Source: JAWPNA01 sp045402695 (GTDB taxonomy: Bacteria; Acidobacteriota; Polarisedimenticolia; JACPZX01; DASXTC01). Taken from it: a DNA stretch of 26,907 bases. Below the pieces are notes generated by a model. That model did no database searches. It had not been told where the DNA came from and saw only the letters and a list, made by a program, of their open reading frames with translations. Shown here in pieces: positions 1 through 7,801 of the stretch; within the stretch, counting starts at the first letter, position 1; the number at the start of each line of letters is the position of its first letter. The DNA is taken from positions 1 to 26,907 of the forward strand of contig JAWPNA010000419.1 of the NCBI GenBank assembly GCA_045402695.1, given 5' to 3'. The translations under genes were made by a program, and so were the position numbers.

Positions 1-337
1 GGTTCTTCCCGGCCACGACGATCGGATGCCGCGTGGACAGGAAGAACCTTGCCAAAGCCTGCGGCATGCTGGCGCGCTCCAGGTCGCCGCCGAGAAGCGC
101 CTGCACCTCAGGGTTGGCGCGGTTGACGACGTTGCCCACCACCACGAGGTCGGGCCGCGGCTCGAGGTTTGAAGCCCGGTATCCTTCCAGGATCGGGATC
201 CCCTGGGCGCGCAGCATCGTGGAAATGGGGGGATAGACATTCTCGTCCGAGCCGCGCACCCGGTGTCCCGCGCCGGCCAGCAGCCCGGCCAGAGATCCCA
301 TGCCGGACCCGCAAATGCCGATCATGTGGATATCCAT
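1..337 (-). CDS. mpl: Mpl, UDP-N-acetylmuramate:L-alanyl-gamma-D-glutamyl-meso-diaminopimelate ligase, N-terminal part
   Basis: The gene is cut by the window edge; 112 codons are visible. Mpl re-attaches the recycled tripeptide L-Ala-gamma-D-Glu-mesoDAP to UDP-MurNAc in the cytoplasm, during peptidoglycan recycling. The start of the reading matches the Mur-ligase N-terminal domain in its Mpl form: a Rossmann-type glycine motif IGICGSGMG near residues 6-14, then GSDENVYPPIST (29-40), then PDLVVVGNVVNRANPEV (62-78). The YPP-ST signature favours Mpl over MurC. The ATG at 335-337 is preceded by AGGAG with five bases between, which fixes the start. The ATP-binding loop lies just outside the window, so activity cannot be judged. 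It is transcribed divergently from the asparagine-synthase homolog. A MurC-like ligase is the alternative, but less likely. Confidence 0.88.
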   Translation of the reverse strand, partial: MDIHMIGICGSGMGSLAGLLAGAGHRVRGSDENVYPPISTMLRAQGIPILEGYRASNLEPRPDLVVVGNVVNRANPEVQALLGGDLERASMPQALARFFLSTRHPIVVAGKN

Positions 338-502
338 GGGAACTCCTGACGCCAAGGCGCCGGCGGGGGGCGATGCCCGCGCGCGGCGCACAACATATTA
401 CTTCAGTCGCGCGGCGGCCAGTGGACGCCATCGGCGGGGGTGGGTAGGCTGAGGGGCTTTTCGTCCACGCGACGGGCATGCGACAGGGAGGTAGTCACGG
501 CC

Positions 503-2263
503 ATGGGGGGGATCTGCGGCTGGATCGGGGCCGACCACGCCACGCTCGCCCGTGACGGCGCGGGGATGCTCTCGGCTCTGTCTCATCGCGGAACGGCCGT
601 GTGGCTCGACTGGCTGTGCGAGGCGACGGTGGCGGCCGACAGCTCCTTCAACACCCCCGCCACGCTGGCCTCCGAGTGGTCCACCTGGATGGCGGATCCC
701 TGCGCCTTCGTCTCGCGCCTCGAAGGGTCGTTCGCCGTGGCGGCGCTCGATCGCAGGAACGGCCGCCTCGTGCTGGGGCGCGATCGCCTCGGGGAGAAGC
801 CGCTCTACTACACGGCTGGCCCCTCGGGAGTGGCCTTCGCCTCCGAGATCAAGGCGCTGCGGGCGGGCGGAATGATCCCGGACCTTTCGCTGTCCCCCTC
901 CGCGCTCGACTCCTACCTGGCCTTCACCTACGTACCGGCGCCGCGGACCATATTCTCCGCCGTGCGGAAGGTTCCCGCGGGTCACTGCGTCGTGATCGAC
1001 CTGCGCGGGCTGGCCGACGGATCGGCGCCGGCGGTGCAGACGCTGAGCTACTGGAAGCTGCCCGACCGGATCGGCGCGGGCGCCACGTCCGGGCGGATGC
1101 TGGAGATGCTGATCGAGGCGCTGCGCCGCAGACTCCCGCCGGTCGGATCCGCCGGGGCATTCCTGAGCGGTGGGCTCGACTCCAGCGTGGTGGTGACCTT
1201 GATGGCGCGCGAGCTGGGGCGGCGCGTGCCGGCCTTCTCGATCGGGTTCGCCGAAGGGGATCTCGACGAGTCAGTGCACGCGCGCCGCGTGGCGGAGCTG
1301 GCGGGCGCCGAACATCATCCTCTCACGCTGCGCGACGTGGAGCCCGATCTGGTGGCGCGCGTCATCTCGCAGCTCGACGAGCCGATGGCGGACGCGGCGA
1401 CCATCCCCACCTACCTGCTCGCGCGCGAAGCATCGGGTGTCACACCCGTCGTGATGACCGGCGACGGCGCCGATGCGGTGCTGGCGGGGGATCACTGGTT
1501 CCGGCGTCTGCGGACTCTTGATGCGCTGGAGCGCCTGCCGCGCGCGTTGCGTATGCTGACGCCCGCGTTGGCCGCCGCGGGCGGCCCCCGGCGGTACGCC
1601 AAGTACCGAGATCTGGTGGCGCTGCTCGATCGTCCGGCCGCCGAACGCTACCTGAGGATCCGCGAGAAGTGGACGCACGAGGAGCGGCTGGCCGTCTACA
1701 GCGAGGAGTTCCGCCGGCGCGTGGACGTCTCCGTGACCCAAGGCAGCTATTTGCTCGCGCCCGTTGTCTTCCGGCCAGGCGAATCGGTGGACGCGGCGCT
1801 GCACCTCGATTCGATGCACGGTCTGCCCGAGGGGCTGCTGATGAAGGCAGACAAGATGGGGATGGCGCATGGGGTGGAGTCGCGCTCGCCGTTTCTCGAC
1901 CAGCGCCTCGTCGAATTCACCGCCCGTCTCGAGATCGGTTTGCTGCTGAAAGGCTCCACATCGAAGTACCTGCTCAAGAAGGCGGCCGAGTCGCTGCTGC
2001 CCGGCGATCTGATCTACCGCCGCAAGCACGGCTTCCAGGTGCCGCTCGCGCGCTGGCTGAAAGGGTGCCTGCGCGACCTCACCGAGGCCGCGTTTGACCC
2101 GGGCCTCATCGACCGACAGGGGATCTTCGACGCGGCGGCGCTGGGCAGGATCAAGTCCCGCTTCGAGTCGGGCGCGGTCCCGGCCGCGCTCGCGGGCCAG
2201 GTGTGGCAGGTGGTGGCGTTCCAGACCTGGTGGAGGCAGGTGTTTGATCCGGCGCGGAGCTGA
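503..2263 (+). CDS. Asparagine synthase (AsnB)-family protein with degenerate glutaminase domain
   Basis: A 586-residue AsnB-family protein. The C-terminal synthetase domain looks intact: the ATP-pyrophosphatase loop SGGLDSS at residues 222-228, the block TIPTYLLAREASG (300-312), MTGDGADAVLAG (318-329), and further on a GVESRSPFLDQRLVEF block. The N-terminal Ntn glutaminase domain is abnormal. Active members begin Met-Cys-Gly with Cys2 as nucleophile; here the codons read Met-Gly-Gly-Ile-Cys-Gly, so Cys2 is Gly. The Arg-Leu-Ser and Asn-Gly-Glu glutamine-binding motifs are also missing, because only about 45 residues separate HRG (28-30) from LEGSFAVA (73-80). This suggests an ammonia- or amine-dependent enzyme, or a beta-lactam-synthetase-like amide-forming enzyme, but the substrate is unknown. 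ATG at 503 (GGGAGG upstream) is preferred to an in-frame start at 440, which would add 21 residues unlike the family. The exporter gene follows after 13 bases. Confidence 0.88.
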   Translation: MGGICGWIGADHATLARDGAGMLSALSHRGTAVWLDWLCEATVAADSSFNTPATLASEWSTWMADPCAFVSRLEGSFAVAALDRRNGRLVLGRDRLGEKPLYYTAGPSGVAFASEIKALRAGGMIPDLSLSPSALDSYLAFTYVPAPRTIFSAVRKVPAGHCVVIDLRGLADGSAPAVQTLSYWKLPDRIGAGATSGRMLEMLIEALRRRLPPVGSAGAFLSGGLDSSVVVTLMARELGRRVPAFSIGFAEGDLDESVHARRVAELAGAEHHPLTLRDVEPDLVARVISQLDEPMADAATIPTYLLAREASGVTPVVMTGDGADAVLAGDHWFRRLRTLDALERLPRALRMLTPALAAAGGPRRYAKYRDLVALLDRPAAERYLRIREKWTHEERLAVYSEEFRRRVDVSVTQGSYLLAPVVFRPGESVDAALHLDSMHGLPEGLLMKADKMGMAHGVESRSPFLDQRLVEFTARLEIGLLLKGSTSKYLLKKAAESLLPGDLIYRRKHGFQVPLARWLKGCLRDLTEAAFDPGLIDRQGIFDAAALGRIKSRFESGAVPAALAGQVWQVVAFQTWWRQVFDPARS

Positions 2264-2276
2264 GCAGGGCACGGCC

Positions 2277-3203
2277 ATGGAGCCTCCTCGCGCGCTCGCG
2301 GGCGCGCCGTCGACTCCGCCGGCATGGCAGCTCGCCGCCGGCTTCACCGCCATCTACTTCATCTGGGGCTCGACGTTTCTCGCGATCAGGTACGCCATCG
2401 AGGTGATCCCGCCCTTCCTGATGGCAGGCACGAGGTTCGTCACCGCCGGCGCTCTCCTTTATGTCTGGAGGCGTCTCGGACACGGCGAGAAGCCGGCCGG
2501 AGTCCACTGGATCGGTGCGGGGCTGGTGGGAGCGCTGCTCTTCATGGGAGGCAACGGGGCCGTGGTCTGGTCCGAACAGCGCGTGGCCTCTGGGCTCACG
2601 GCGTTGATGCTCGCCGCCATCCCGCTGTGGATGGTGCTTCTCGACGCGATGCGGAAGGGAGGTGCTCCCCTGACGGGCCGCGTGATCGCGGGGATCATCC
2701 TGGGCATCGGGGGGATCGCAATCCTGCTGCCGCCTTCGGAACTGCTGGGCGGTGGGCGCGTGGACCTGCTGGGCGCGGGGGTGCTGATGGCAGGGTCGTT
2801 CTGTTGGGCTTCCGGATCACTCGTCTCACGGCATGTAGGGCAGCCGCCCTCGCCCGGCCTTGCCGCCGGGATGCAGATGATGATGGGCGGGCTGGTGCTG
2901 CTGGCCGCCGGTGCCGCGTCGGGGGAGCTGTCGCGGCTCGACCTCTCCGCGATGACGCCGCGTGCGGTATTCTGCCTTGGCTATCTCATCGTCTTCGGCT
3001 CGGTGATCAGCTTCACCGCCTACACCTGGCTGCTGGCGGTCACCACCCCGGCGCGCGTGTCCACATATGCCTATGTGAATCCGATCGTGGCCGTGCTCCT
3101 GGGCTGGCTGCTCGCGTCGGAGCCGCTCACTCCACGCACACTGCTGGCCACGGCCGTGATCGTGACGGCGGTGGCGATGATCATCTCGGCGCGAACGCGC
3201 TGA
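2277..3203 (+). CDS. EamA/DMT-family inner-membrane transporter (YedA-like)
   Basis: A 308-residue integral membrane protein with about ten hydrophobic segments, the usual size and layout of drug/metabolite transporters built from two EamA repeats. Family-typical stretches include FIWGSTFLAIRYAIE near the first helix followed by PPFLMAGTRFVTAGALL, a GNGAVVWSEQ-type segment, and the late STYAYVNPIVAVLLGW motif of the second repeat. These match the YedA/RhaT-like branch, whose members export small metabolites or amino-acid-like compounds; the substrate here is unknown. The ATG at 2277 lies 13 bases after the asparagine-synthase stop and a weak GGGC purine stretch precedes it, so it is probably translated from the same mRNA. 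The pairing leaves open that it exports the product of the upstream enzyme, which is inference. Confidence 0.9.
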   Translation: MEPPRALAGAPSTPPAWQLAAGFTAIYFIWGSTFLAIRYAIEVIPPFLMAGTRFVTAGALLYVWRRLGHGEKPAGVHWIGAGLVGALLFMGGNGAVVWSEQRVASGLTALMLAAIPLWMVLLDAMRKGGAPLTGRVIAGIILGIGGIAILLPPSELLGGGRVDLLGAGVLMAGSFCWASGSLVSRHVGQPPSPGLAAGMQMMMGGLVLLAAGAASGELSRLDLSAMTPRAVFCLGYLIVFGSVISFTAYTWLLAVTTPARVSTYAYVNPIVAVLLGWLLASEPLTPRTLLATAVIVTAVAMIISARTR

Positions 3204-3303
3204 GAGGGGACGAGCGCTCCATACCGATAAAGAGAGCGTGGAAAGCGTGTAACAAGACGGTGTAGAGTCGGCAAAACACGGCACCCCAAGGAGGAGGTGG
3301 ATC

Positions 3304-3798
3304 ATGAAGAAGACGGCAGTCCTGCTGTTTCTGTTGGCGGTCGCGGCCTTGGGGGTATCCCCTGCCGGTGCCGCGGGCAAGGCAGACGAAGGTTTCGAGA
3401 AGCTCAAGGCGCTGGTGGGGCAGTGGCAGGGCAAGGCGCCCGACGGCAGTCCGGTCACCGTGGCTTACGAGCTGGTCTCGGGAGGCCACACTCTGATGGA
3501 GCATCTCAGTTTCGGGGACATGATCACCATGTACCACGTGGATGGCGGTCACCTCATGCTGACGCACTACTGCGAGGGGAACAACCAGCCCCGCATGAGA
3601 TCCGGAGGGCTCGGGGCGGATGGCAAGACGCTCCAGTTCAAGTTCTTCGACGCCACCAATCTGGCCAGACCCACCGACCAGCACATGACGGGGCTGACGG
3701 TCACCTTCAAGGACGAGAACCACATCACCCAGCAATGGACCGACCTCACCGAGGGGAAGGAAGGGAACATGGTCGTCGAGCTGGAGCGGAAGAAGTAG
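3304..3798 (+). CDS. Small secreted protein, lipocalin/DUF1579-like
   Basis: A 164-residue protein that starts with a clear Sec signal peptide: MKK, a hydrophobic core (residues 5-18) and a small-residue cleavage region ending around AGAAG at 21-25. The mature part begins with FEKLKALVGQWQGKAPDG, followed by alternating beta-strand-like segments (GGHTLMEHL, MITMYHVDGGHLMLTHYC, LQFKFFDATN, ITQQWTDL). This resembles small periplasmic beta-barrel proteins of the DUF1579/lipocalin-like type that open with a 'Lx-G-W-G' strand. No catalytic residues can be identified and the function is unknown. A very strong ribosome-binding site, AAGGAGG, precedes the ATG. The 100-base upstream gap shows no convincing promoter. 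Confidence 0.8.
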   Translation: MKKTAVLLFLLAVAALGVSPAGAAGKADEGFEKLKALVGQWQGKAPDGSPVTVAYELVSGGHTLMEHLSFGDMITMYHVDGGHLMLTHYCEGNNQPRMRSGGLGADGKTLQFKFFDATNLARPTDQHMTGLTVTFKDENHITQQWTDLTEGKEGNMVVELERKK

Positions 3799-3811
3799 CC
3801 TCGCGGCGCTC

Positions 3812-4099
3812 GTGAACCAATGCGACGCGCTGATCCAGACCAAGGAGTATCAGCGAGCCCTGGCTGTCTGCCGGATCGTCGCGGACCGCGTGCCGGACAA
3901 TCCGAACAGTCACTACAACCTCGCGGGTGTCTACGCTCTGCTCGGCCGTCCCGCCGAGGCGCTCGCGTCCCTGCGGAAGGATTTCGAGCTGGGCGACACC
4001 GACCACCAGTACCTGGCGTCGGACAAGTGGTTCGCGTCGCTTCACGGCGACCCGCGGTTCGAGGACCTCCTGGAGAAGATGAAACAGGCCGCGAAGTGA
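3812..4099 (+). CDS. Short TPR-type protein
   Basis: A 95-residue protein with one clear tetratricopeptide-like unit: helices around YQRALAVCRIVADRVPDNPNS and HYNLAGVYALLGRPAEALASL, with the Gly-Arg-Pro-Ala-Glu-Ala turn common in TPRs. It ends with a tail (DKWFASLHGDPRFEDLLEKM) often seen at the C-terminus of longer TPR proteins. The assigned GTG start lies 13 bases after the previous stop and has no good ribosome-binding site. The frame stays open upstream into the preceding gene, so this could be the C-terminal remnant of a longer TPR protein or a gene with a different start. TPRs mediate protein contacts; no partner can be named. Confidence 0.6.
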   Translation: MNQCDALIQTKEYQRALAVCRIVADRVPDNPNSHYNLAGVYALLGRPAEALASLRKDFELGDTDHQYLASDKWFASLHGDPRFEDLLEKMKQAAK

Positions 4100-4108
4100 C
4101 ACCCGGTC

Positions 4109-5299
4109 TCAGAGGAAAAGCTGCTCCGCGAACGCCACGATCTTCACCCCACGGTTGTCCCACGTGAACTCGGCCGCCCGGGCGCGCGCCGCCGACGCGA
4201 GGCTCCCCGCGAAGCCGTCGTCCTCGACGACCCTCCGGATTCCCTCGGACAGAGCGCGCGGGTCGTCGGGGGCCACAAGCACGGCCTCGCGATCCTCGGT
4301 GACGTACTCGACGAGCGCAGGGAGGCGGCTGGCAATGATCGGCAGACCCGCGGCCATCATCTCGAACAGCTTCAAGGGGGAGGTGAAGTCGCGAGCCTCG
4401 ACGTAGCCCCTGCCGGGCAGAGGGATGACGCCGGCGCTCGCCCTGGCGTACAGGTCCCAGACGTCACACGGCTTGACCGGCGGCAGGATGGTGACTCTTC
4501 CGAGAACGCCCGACGATTCCGCCACGTCGCGCACGCGCTTCACGTCGCCGGCGACCATCGGCCCGGCCAGCGTCAATCTGCGGGCGGGCAGATCGCGCAT
4601 CGCCGCGACGAGCGTGTCAACCCCTTTCCACGGCTTGAGCGAGCCACAATAGAGAATGTCGAGATCCCTGGCGACGTCGGGCCGCGGCGGCGGGAGCTGC
4701 GTGCCGTTTCCCAGAACCGTGACGGGAAGTCCCGGCCTGATCAGGGGCCGCAGCCCCTCCAGCGTCGCACGCTGCGTGCAAATGAGACCGTGCGCCGCTT
4801 TCAGGATCACCTCCTCCAGCGCAGCGCGGATCTCCGCCTTGCGGCGCAGATCGGAGGACGCATCGGGCCTGCCTTGCTTCTCCCGCACCAGTGCGGATGA
4901 GACATTGTGCGCCTCGAAGATCACCTTCAGGCCCGCGGCCGTCGCACGGCGGATCAGGCCCGTCACGTAGGGCCGCACCTCGCGCACGAAAAGGCAGGTC
5001 GGCGTCTCACGCGAGGACTCGAGGATGCGCCTCATTCGGAGATCGAGAAACGGCCATGACCAGTGGCGGCCGAGCCCGCGCAGATCGAGCCGGCCCGAGC
5101 CCTCCGTGCCATGCTCCTGACCAGGCTCTCTCAGTCCGTAGAAGGCGAGACACTCGGCCGGTGAGGGCGCGCGGATTGTCTCCACGTGCAGGCCGACGTC
5201 GCCGCCGGCCTTGGCAATGGCGGCGCACGTGTTGACAATCTGGATTGCGTCGGCGCGCGCGTCGGGCAGCGGCACGCGGTAAAAGTAGAGGAACCTCAT
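4109..5299 (-). CDS. GT4-family glycosyltransferase
   Basis: A 396-residue GT-B-fold transferase. The N-terminal half begins MRFLYFYRVPLPDARADAIQ, where the second-strand loop of this family binds acceptor. The C-terminal half contains DILYCGSLKPWKGVDTLV, a glycan_trans_4_4/Glycos_transf_1 signature, and the donor-binding segment SPLKLFEMMAAGLPIIAS with its conserved Glu. These enzymes transfer a sugar from a nucleotide-sugar to a lipid-linked or lipopolysaccharide acceptor at the cytoplasmic face of the inner membrane. It converges with the TPR gene (9-base gap) and diverges from the radical SAM gene. GGAGG lies only one base before the assigned ATG, unusually close, so the true start could be slightly downstream. 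Confidence 0.88.
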   Translation of the reverse strand: MRFLYFYRVPLPDARADAIQIVNTCAAIAKAGGDVGLHVETIRAPSPAECLAFYGLREPGQEHGTEGSGRLDLRGLGRHWSWPFLDLRMRRILESSRETPTCLFVREVRPYVTGLIRRATAAGLKVIFEAHNVSSALVREKQGRPDASSDLRRKAEIRAALEEVILKAAHGLICTQRATLEGLRPLIRPGLPVTVLGNGTQLPPPRPDVARDLDILYCGSLKPWKGVDTLVAAMRDLPARRLTLAGPMVAGDVKRVRDVAESSGVLGRVTILPPVKPCDVWDLYARASAGVIPLPGRGYVEARDFTSPLKLFEMMAAGLPIIASRLPALVEYVTEDREAVLVAPDDPRALSEGIRRVVEDDGFAGSLASAARARAAEFTWDNRGVKIVAFAEQLFL

Positions 5300-5335
5300 G
5301 CCTCCGGGAAGCTACCATAGCGTGCAGCCCCCGTG

Positions 5336-5364
5336 TTGACGCTTAGGGGACCCACTCTTATAAT
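5336..5364 (+). promoter_or_regulatory. Sigma-70-type promoter for the radical SAM operon
   Basis: TTGACG at 5336-5341 and a perfect TATAAT at 5359-5364 are separated by exactly 17 bases. The expected transcription start, about seven bases downstream of the -10 box, is near 5371. That is only about three bases before the ATG at 5374, and there is no Shine-Dalgarno sequence between. The mRNA is therefore predicted to be leaderless or nearly so. Confidence 0.75.
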
Positions 5365-5373
5365 GCCCGCCTC

Positions 5374-6342
5374 ATGGGATCCCTCAAAATCAACAAATAC
5401 TACCTGCCCGAGCCGGACGAGGGTCTGCTCACCATCATGCGCAAGCGCATGACGCGCCGGCCGGTGCCGGATTTCCCGCGCACGCTGCAGATCCAGACGG
5501 TCACTGGGTGCCAGGCCGACTGCATCTTCTGCCCGTTCGGGAGCACGTACGATTTCCAGCCCAAGGGCAGGATGGATCCCGATCTGTTCTTGCGCATCAT
5601 TGCCGAGGCGAAGAAGCACGGCGTGCGCCGCATCAGTCCGTACCTGATGAACGAGCCGTTCATCGACAAGGACCTCTTCAAGAAGATCCGCTACATCCAC
5701 GAGCAGATCCCGGACAGCAAGGTGGTGGTCACCACCAACGGCGGGCTGCTCACGAAGGACCGCGTCAACGAGATGCTGGATATCGGCGACGCCCTGCACG
5801 CGCTGTACGTTTCCTTCCAGGGAATCGAGAAGGAGGGGTACGAGAAGACGATGCGCGGGGCGATGCACTTCACGCACACGATGGAGAACGTGAACTACCT
5901 GCTCGAGCAACAGCGCCGCCGTATGACACCGTGGCCCAAGGTCTGGATCACGATGGTGTCCACCGAGGTGATCGACGCGAAGAAGGCCGTGGCGTACTGG
6001 CGCAAGCGCGGAGTGCGCTCCAAGTACACGGCCCTGGAGAACCGCGGCGGCAACATCACCGACGCCGAGTCGTTCTCCACGAGCGGCCACATGGAGTACT
6101 TCTCCAGTTGCACGCGCCTGTTCAAGCAGGGGTACATCAACTTCAACGGCGACATGGTGCTGTGCTGCACAGACTACTCCCGCAAGCAGATCCTGGGCAA
6201 CGTCACCAACTCCTCGATCCAGGACGTGTGGAACGGCCCGAAGGCCGTGGACATCAGGCGCCGGTTTCTCGGGGATCAGATTCACACCATCGACCTGTGC
6301 AATGTGTGCAAGGTGGATCAAGAGGTCGAAATAGAGGGGTGA
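5374..6342 (+). CDS. Radical SAM enzyme with SPASM-like C-terminal domain
   Basis: A 322-residue radical S-adenosylmethionine protein. The motif C-x3-C-x2-C that binds the [4Fe-4S]-SAM cluster is Cys46, Cys50 and Cys53 within TVTGCQADCIFCPFGS. A TIM-barrel core follows. The C-terminal part carries a SPASM/twitch-like cysteine set: Cys246, Cys264-Cys265 in GDMVLCCTDY, and Cys309/Cys312 in DLCNVC, which would hold an auxiliary iron-sulfur cluster. The GNV-x(4)-SIQDVWN stretch is typical of SPASM proteins. Such enzymes modify peptides, sugars or lipids by radical chemistry. The context (kinase-like protein and glycosyltransferases) suggests a glycan or lipid substrate, but this is inference. It heads a four-gene overlapping unit and its stop shares one base with the next ATG. 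Confidence 0.9.
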   Translation: MGSLKINKYYLPEPDEGLLTIMRKRMTRRPVPDFPRTLQIQTVTGCQADCIFCPFGSTYDFQPKGRMDPDLFLRIIAEAKKHGVRRISPYLMNEPFIDKDLFKKIRYIHEQIPDSKVVVTTNGGLLTKDRVNEMLDIGDALHALYVSFQGIEKEGYEKTMRGAMHFTHTMENVNYLLEQQRRRMTPWPKVWITMVSTEVIDAKKAVAYWRKRGVRSKYTALENRGGNITDAESFSTSGHMEYFSSCTRLFKQGYINFNGDMVLCCTDYSRKQILGNVTNSSIQDVWNGPKAVDIRRRFLGDQIHTIDLCNVCKVDQEVEIEG

Positions 6343-7037
6343 TGAGTCGCACCCTCCCCGGCGTCGGGTCCGTCGAGCGCGCCGACCTGCCAGAGGTGAT
6401 CTCCGGGTACATCAAGAAGGGAGCCTGGAACAAGGCCGACGTTCTTGACGTGACCCTCGCCGAGGGCCGCTTCGCCGTCAAGGACTACGCCGCGAAGTGG
6501 TTCCCCGTGAAGATCCTGGGGGCTTGGCAGCTGTCCCGCGAGGCCAAGGCCTACCACAGGCTCGACGGAGTGTCCGGAGTTCCGCGACTGCGGCGCCGCC
6601 TCGACCGGTACGCGATCGTGATCGAGTACGTGGGAGGCATCAGGCTGCCGAAGTTCCATCGCCGGCACGGCGGTGTGCCGCACGTCGCGCGCCGCCTGAA
6701 AGAGCTGCTGGCCCAGGTCCACGCCCGGGGGATCATCCACGGCGACCTGCGCAGCCGCGACAACATCCTCGTGTCGCCGGGAGGCGACCTCTACCTGATT
6801 GACTTCTCCTCGGCCGCCGTGTTCGATCTCGACACGTGGGCCGGCCGTGTCCTCTTCCCGCGGCTGAGGAGGGCGGAGGAACGGGCGCTTCTGAAGTGGA
6901 AGGTGGCGCTGGTCCCCTCGGAGCTGACCCCCGAGGAGCTGGCCTCGCACCGGCGCTTCAAGAGACTGCGCAGGCTTTGGCCGTTCAACCGGAAGAAGGA
7001 TCTTCCGCGGACGAAGGGAAGGAACCCGCTCCTGTGA
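6342..7037 (+). CDS. Lipopolysaccharide-kinase/RIO-like small kinase
   Basis: A 231-residue protein with a compact protein-kinase-like fold. It has a candidate ATP-binding lysine in RFAVKDYA (Lys47), the catalytic loop IIHGDLRSRDNILV (Asp135 and Asn141) and the metal-binding LIDFSSA (Asp154). The HGDL..xN...DF layout is that of Kdo/WaaP-type lipopolysaccharide kinases and RIO-like kinases rather than eukaryote-type Ser/Thr kinases. Known WaaP/KdkA relatives phosphorylate heptose or Kdo in the inner core using ATP in the cytoplasm, and the neighbouring WaaE-like GT2 fits that role. The C-terminus is rich in Arg/Lys (RRLWPFNRKKD). The ATG overlaps the radical SAM stop by one base and its own stop overlaps the next GTG start, so translation is probably coupled. 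Confidence 0.8.
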   Translation: MSRTLPGVGSVERADLPEVISGYIKKGAWNKADVLDVTLAEGRFAVKDYAAKWFPVKILGAWQLSREAKAYHRLDGVSGVPRLRRRLDRYAIVIEYVGGIRLPKFHRRHGGVPHVARRLKELLAQVHARGIIHGDLRSRDNILVSPGGDLYLIDFSSAAVFDLDTWAGRVLFPRLRRAEERALLKWKVALVPSELTPEELASHRRFKRLRRLWPFNRKKDLPRTKGRNPLL

Positions 7038-7801
7038 TCCCCGTCAGCGTCGTGGTGCCCACATTCAACGAGGAGGAGAACCTCGACGACTGCCTCCAGT
7101 CGGTCGCGTGGGCCGACGAAGTGATCGTGGTGGACTCATTCTCCACCGACCGGACGCTCGACATCGCGCGGCGGCACACCGGGAGGATCATCCAGCGCGA
7201 GTACGTCAACTCGGCCTCGCAGAAGAACTGGGCCATCCCGCAGACGAGGAACCAGTGGGTGATGGTGGTGGACGCCGACGAGAGGGTGAGCCCCGAGCTG
7301 CGCGACGAGATCCTGTCTCTGATGGCCGGGCAGCCCGAGCGTTCGGGCTACGTCATCCGGCGCGTCAACCACTTCCTGGGGAAGCGCATCCGACACGGGG
7401 GCTGGGCGCGGGACCGGGTCCTGAGGCTGTGGGACAAGACCAGAGGGAGTTACCAGGACAAGGAGGTGCACGCCGAGGTTGAGGTGGACGGCCCGGTGGG
7501 CGAGCTGAGGCACCCGTTGATCCACATCACCTTTCGCTCTTGGGACTCGTACCTGCACAAGATCGACCGCTACACTTCCTGGGGCGCGGACGAGTACCTC
7601 AAGGCGGGGCGGCGCGCCACGCTGCTGGACCTGGTGTGCAGGCCGCCCATGCGCTTCGTGAAGAGGTACATCTTTCAGCTCGGATTCCTCGACGGCATCC
7701 CCGGCCTGATGATCACCGGCATCGACACGTGGGTGGTGTTTGTGAAGTACGCCCGCATCTGGGAGAGGACCCGCGCTCCCTCGGCGCGCCGGGATGTCTG
7801 A
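7034..7801 (+). CDS. GT2 glycosyltransferase, WaaE/KdtX-like
   Basis: A 255-residue GT-A-fold enzyme. It opens with SVVVPTFNEEENLDDCL, then ADEVIVVDSFSTDRT and the WaaE-typical QREYVNSASQKNWAI. The metal-binding DxD is Asp80-Ala-Asp82 in VVDADERVSPELRDEI. WaaE/KdtX relatives add a hexose (glucose) to the heptose of the lipopolysaccharide inner core, using UDP-sugar at the cytoplasmic face. Donor and acceptor are not proven here. The GTG start at 7034 overlaps the kinase stop by four bases and begins exactly at the conserved strand; an in-frame start further upstream would only translate the kinase coding region in another frame. The stop overlaps the next ATG by eight bases. Confidence 0.88.
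   Translation: MIPVSVVVPTFNEEENLDDCLQSVAWADEVIVVDSFSTDRTLDIARRHTGRIIQREYVNSASQKNWAIPQTRNQWVMVVDADERVSPELRDEILSLMAGQPERSGYVIRRVNHFLGKRIRHGGWARDRVLRLWDKTRGSYQDKEVHAEVEVDGPVGELRHPLIHITFRSWDSYLHKIDRYTSWGADEYLKAGRRATLLDLVCRPPMRFVKRYIFQLGFLDGIPGLMITGIDTWVVFVKYARIWERTRAPSARRDV

Noticed and set aside
1..12. The last visible mpl codons read Ala-Gly-Lys-Asn where Ala-Gly-Thr-His-Gly-Lys is usual
   Set aside because: The reading stops at the window edge, so it cannot be told whether this is a real change, a variant loop or an end-of-sequence error.
391..400. AT-rich CAACATATTA upstream of mpl as a -10 box
   Set aside because: On either strand the matching -35 position shows at most three consensus bases, so no promoter is called in the 165-base gap.
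108..479. 123-residue minus-strand reading frame
   Set aside because: It lies over the mpl start in another frame and is Arg/Pro/Gly rich with no family pattern; the true mpl frame runs off the window and has a proper ribosome-binding site.
3204..3303. TAGAGT-like -10 box before the small secreted protein gene
   Set aside because: No recognisable -35 at 16-18 bases; only the ribosome-binding site is convincing.
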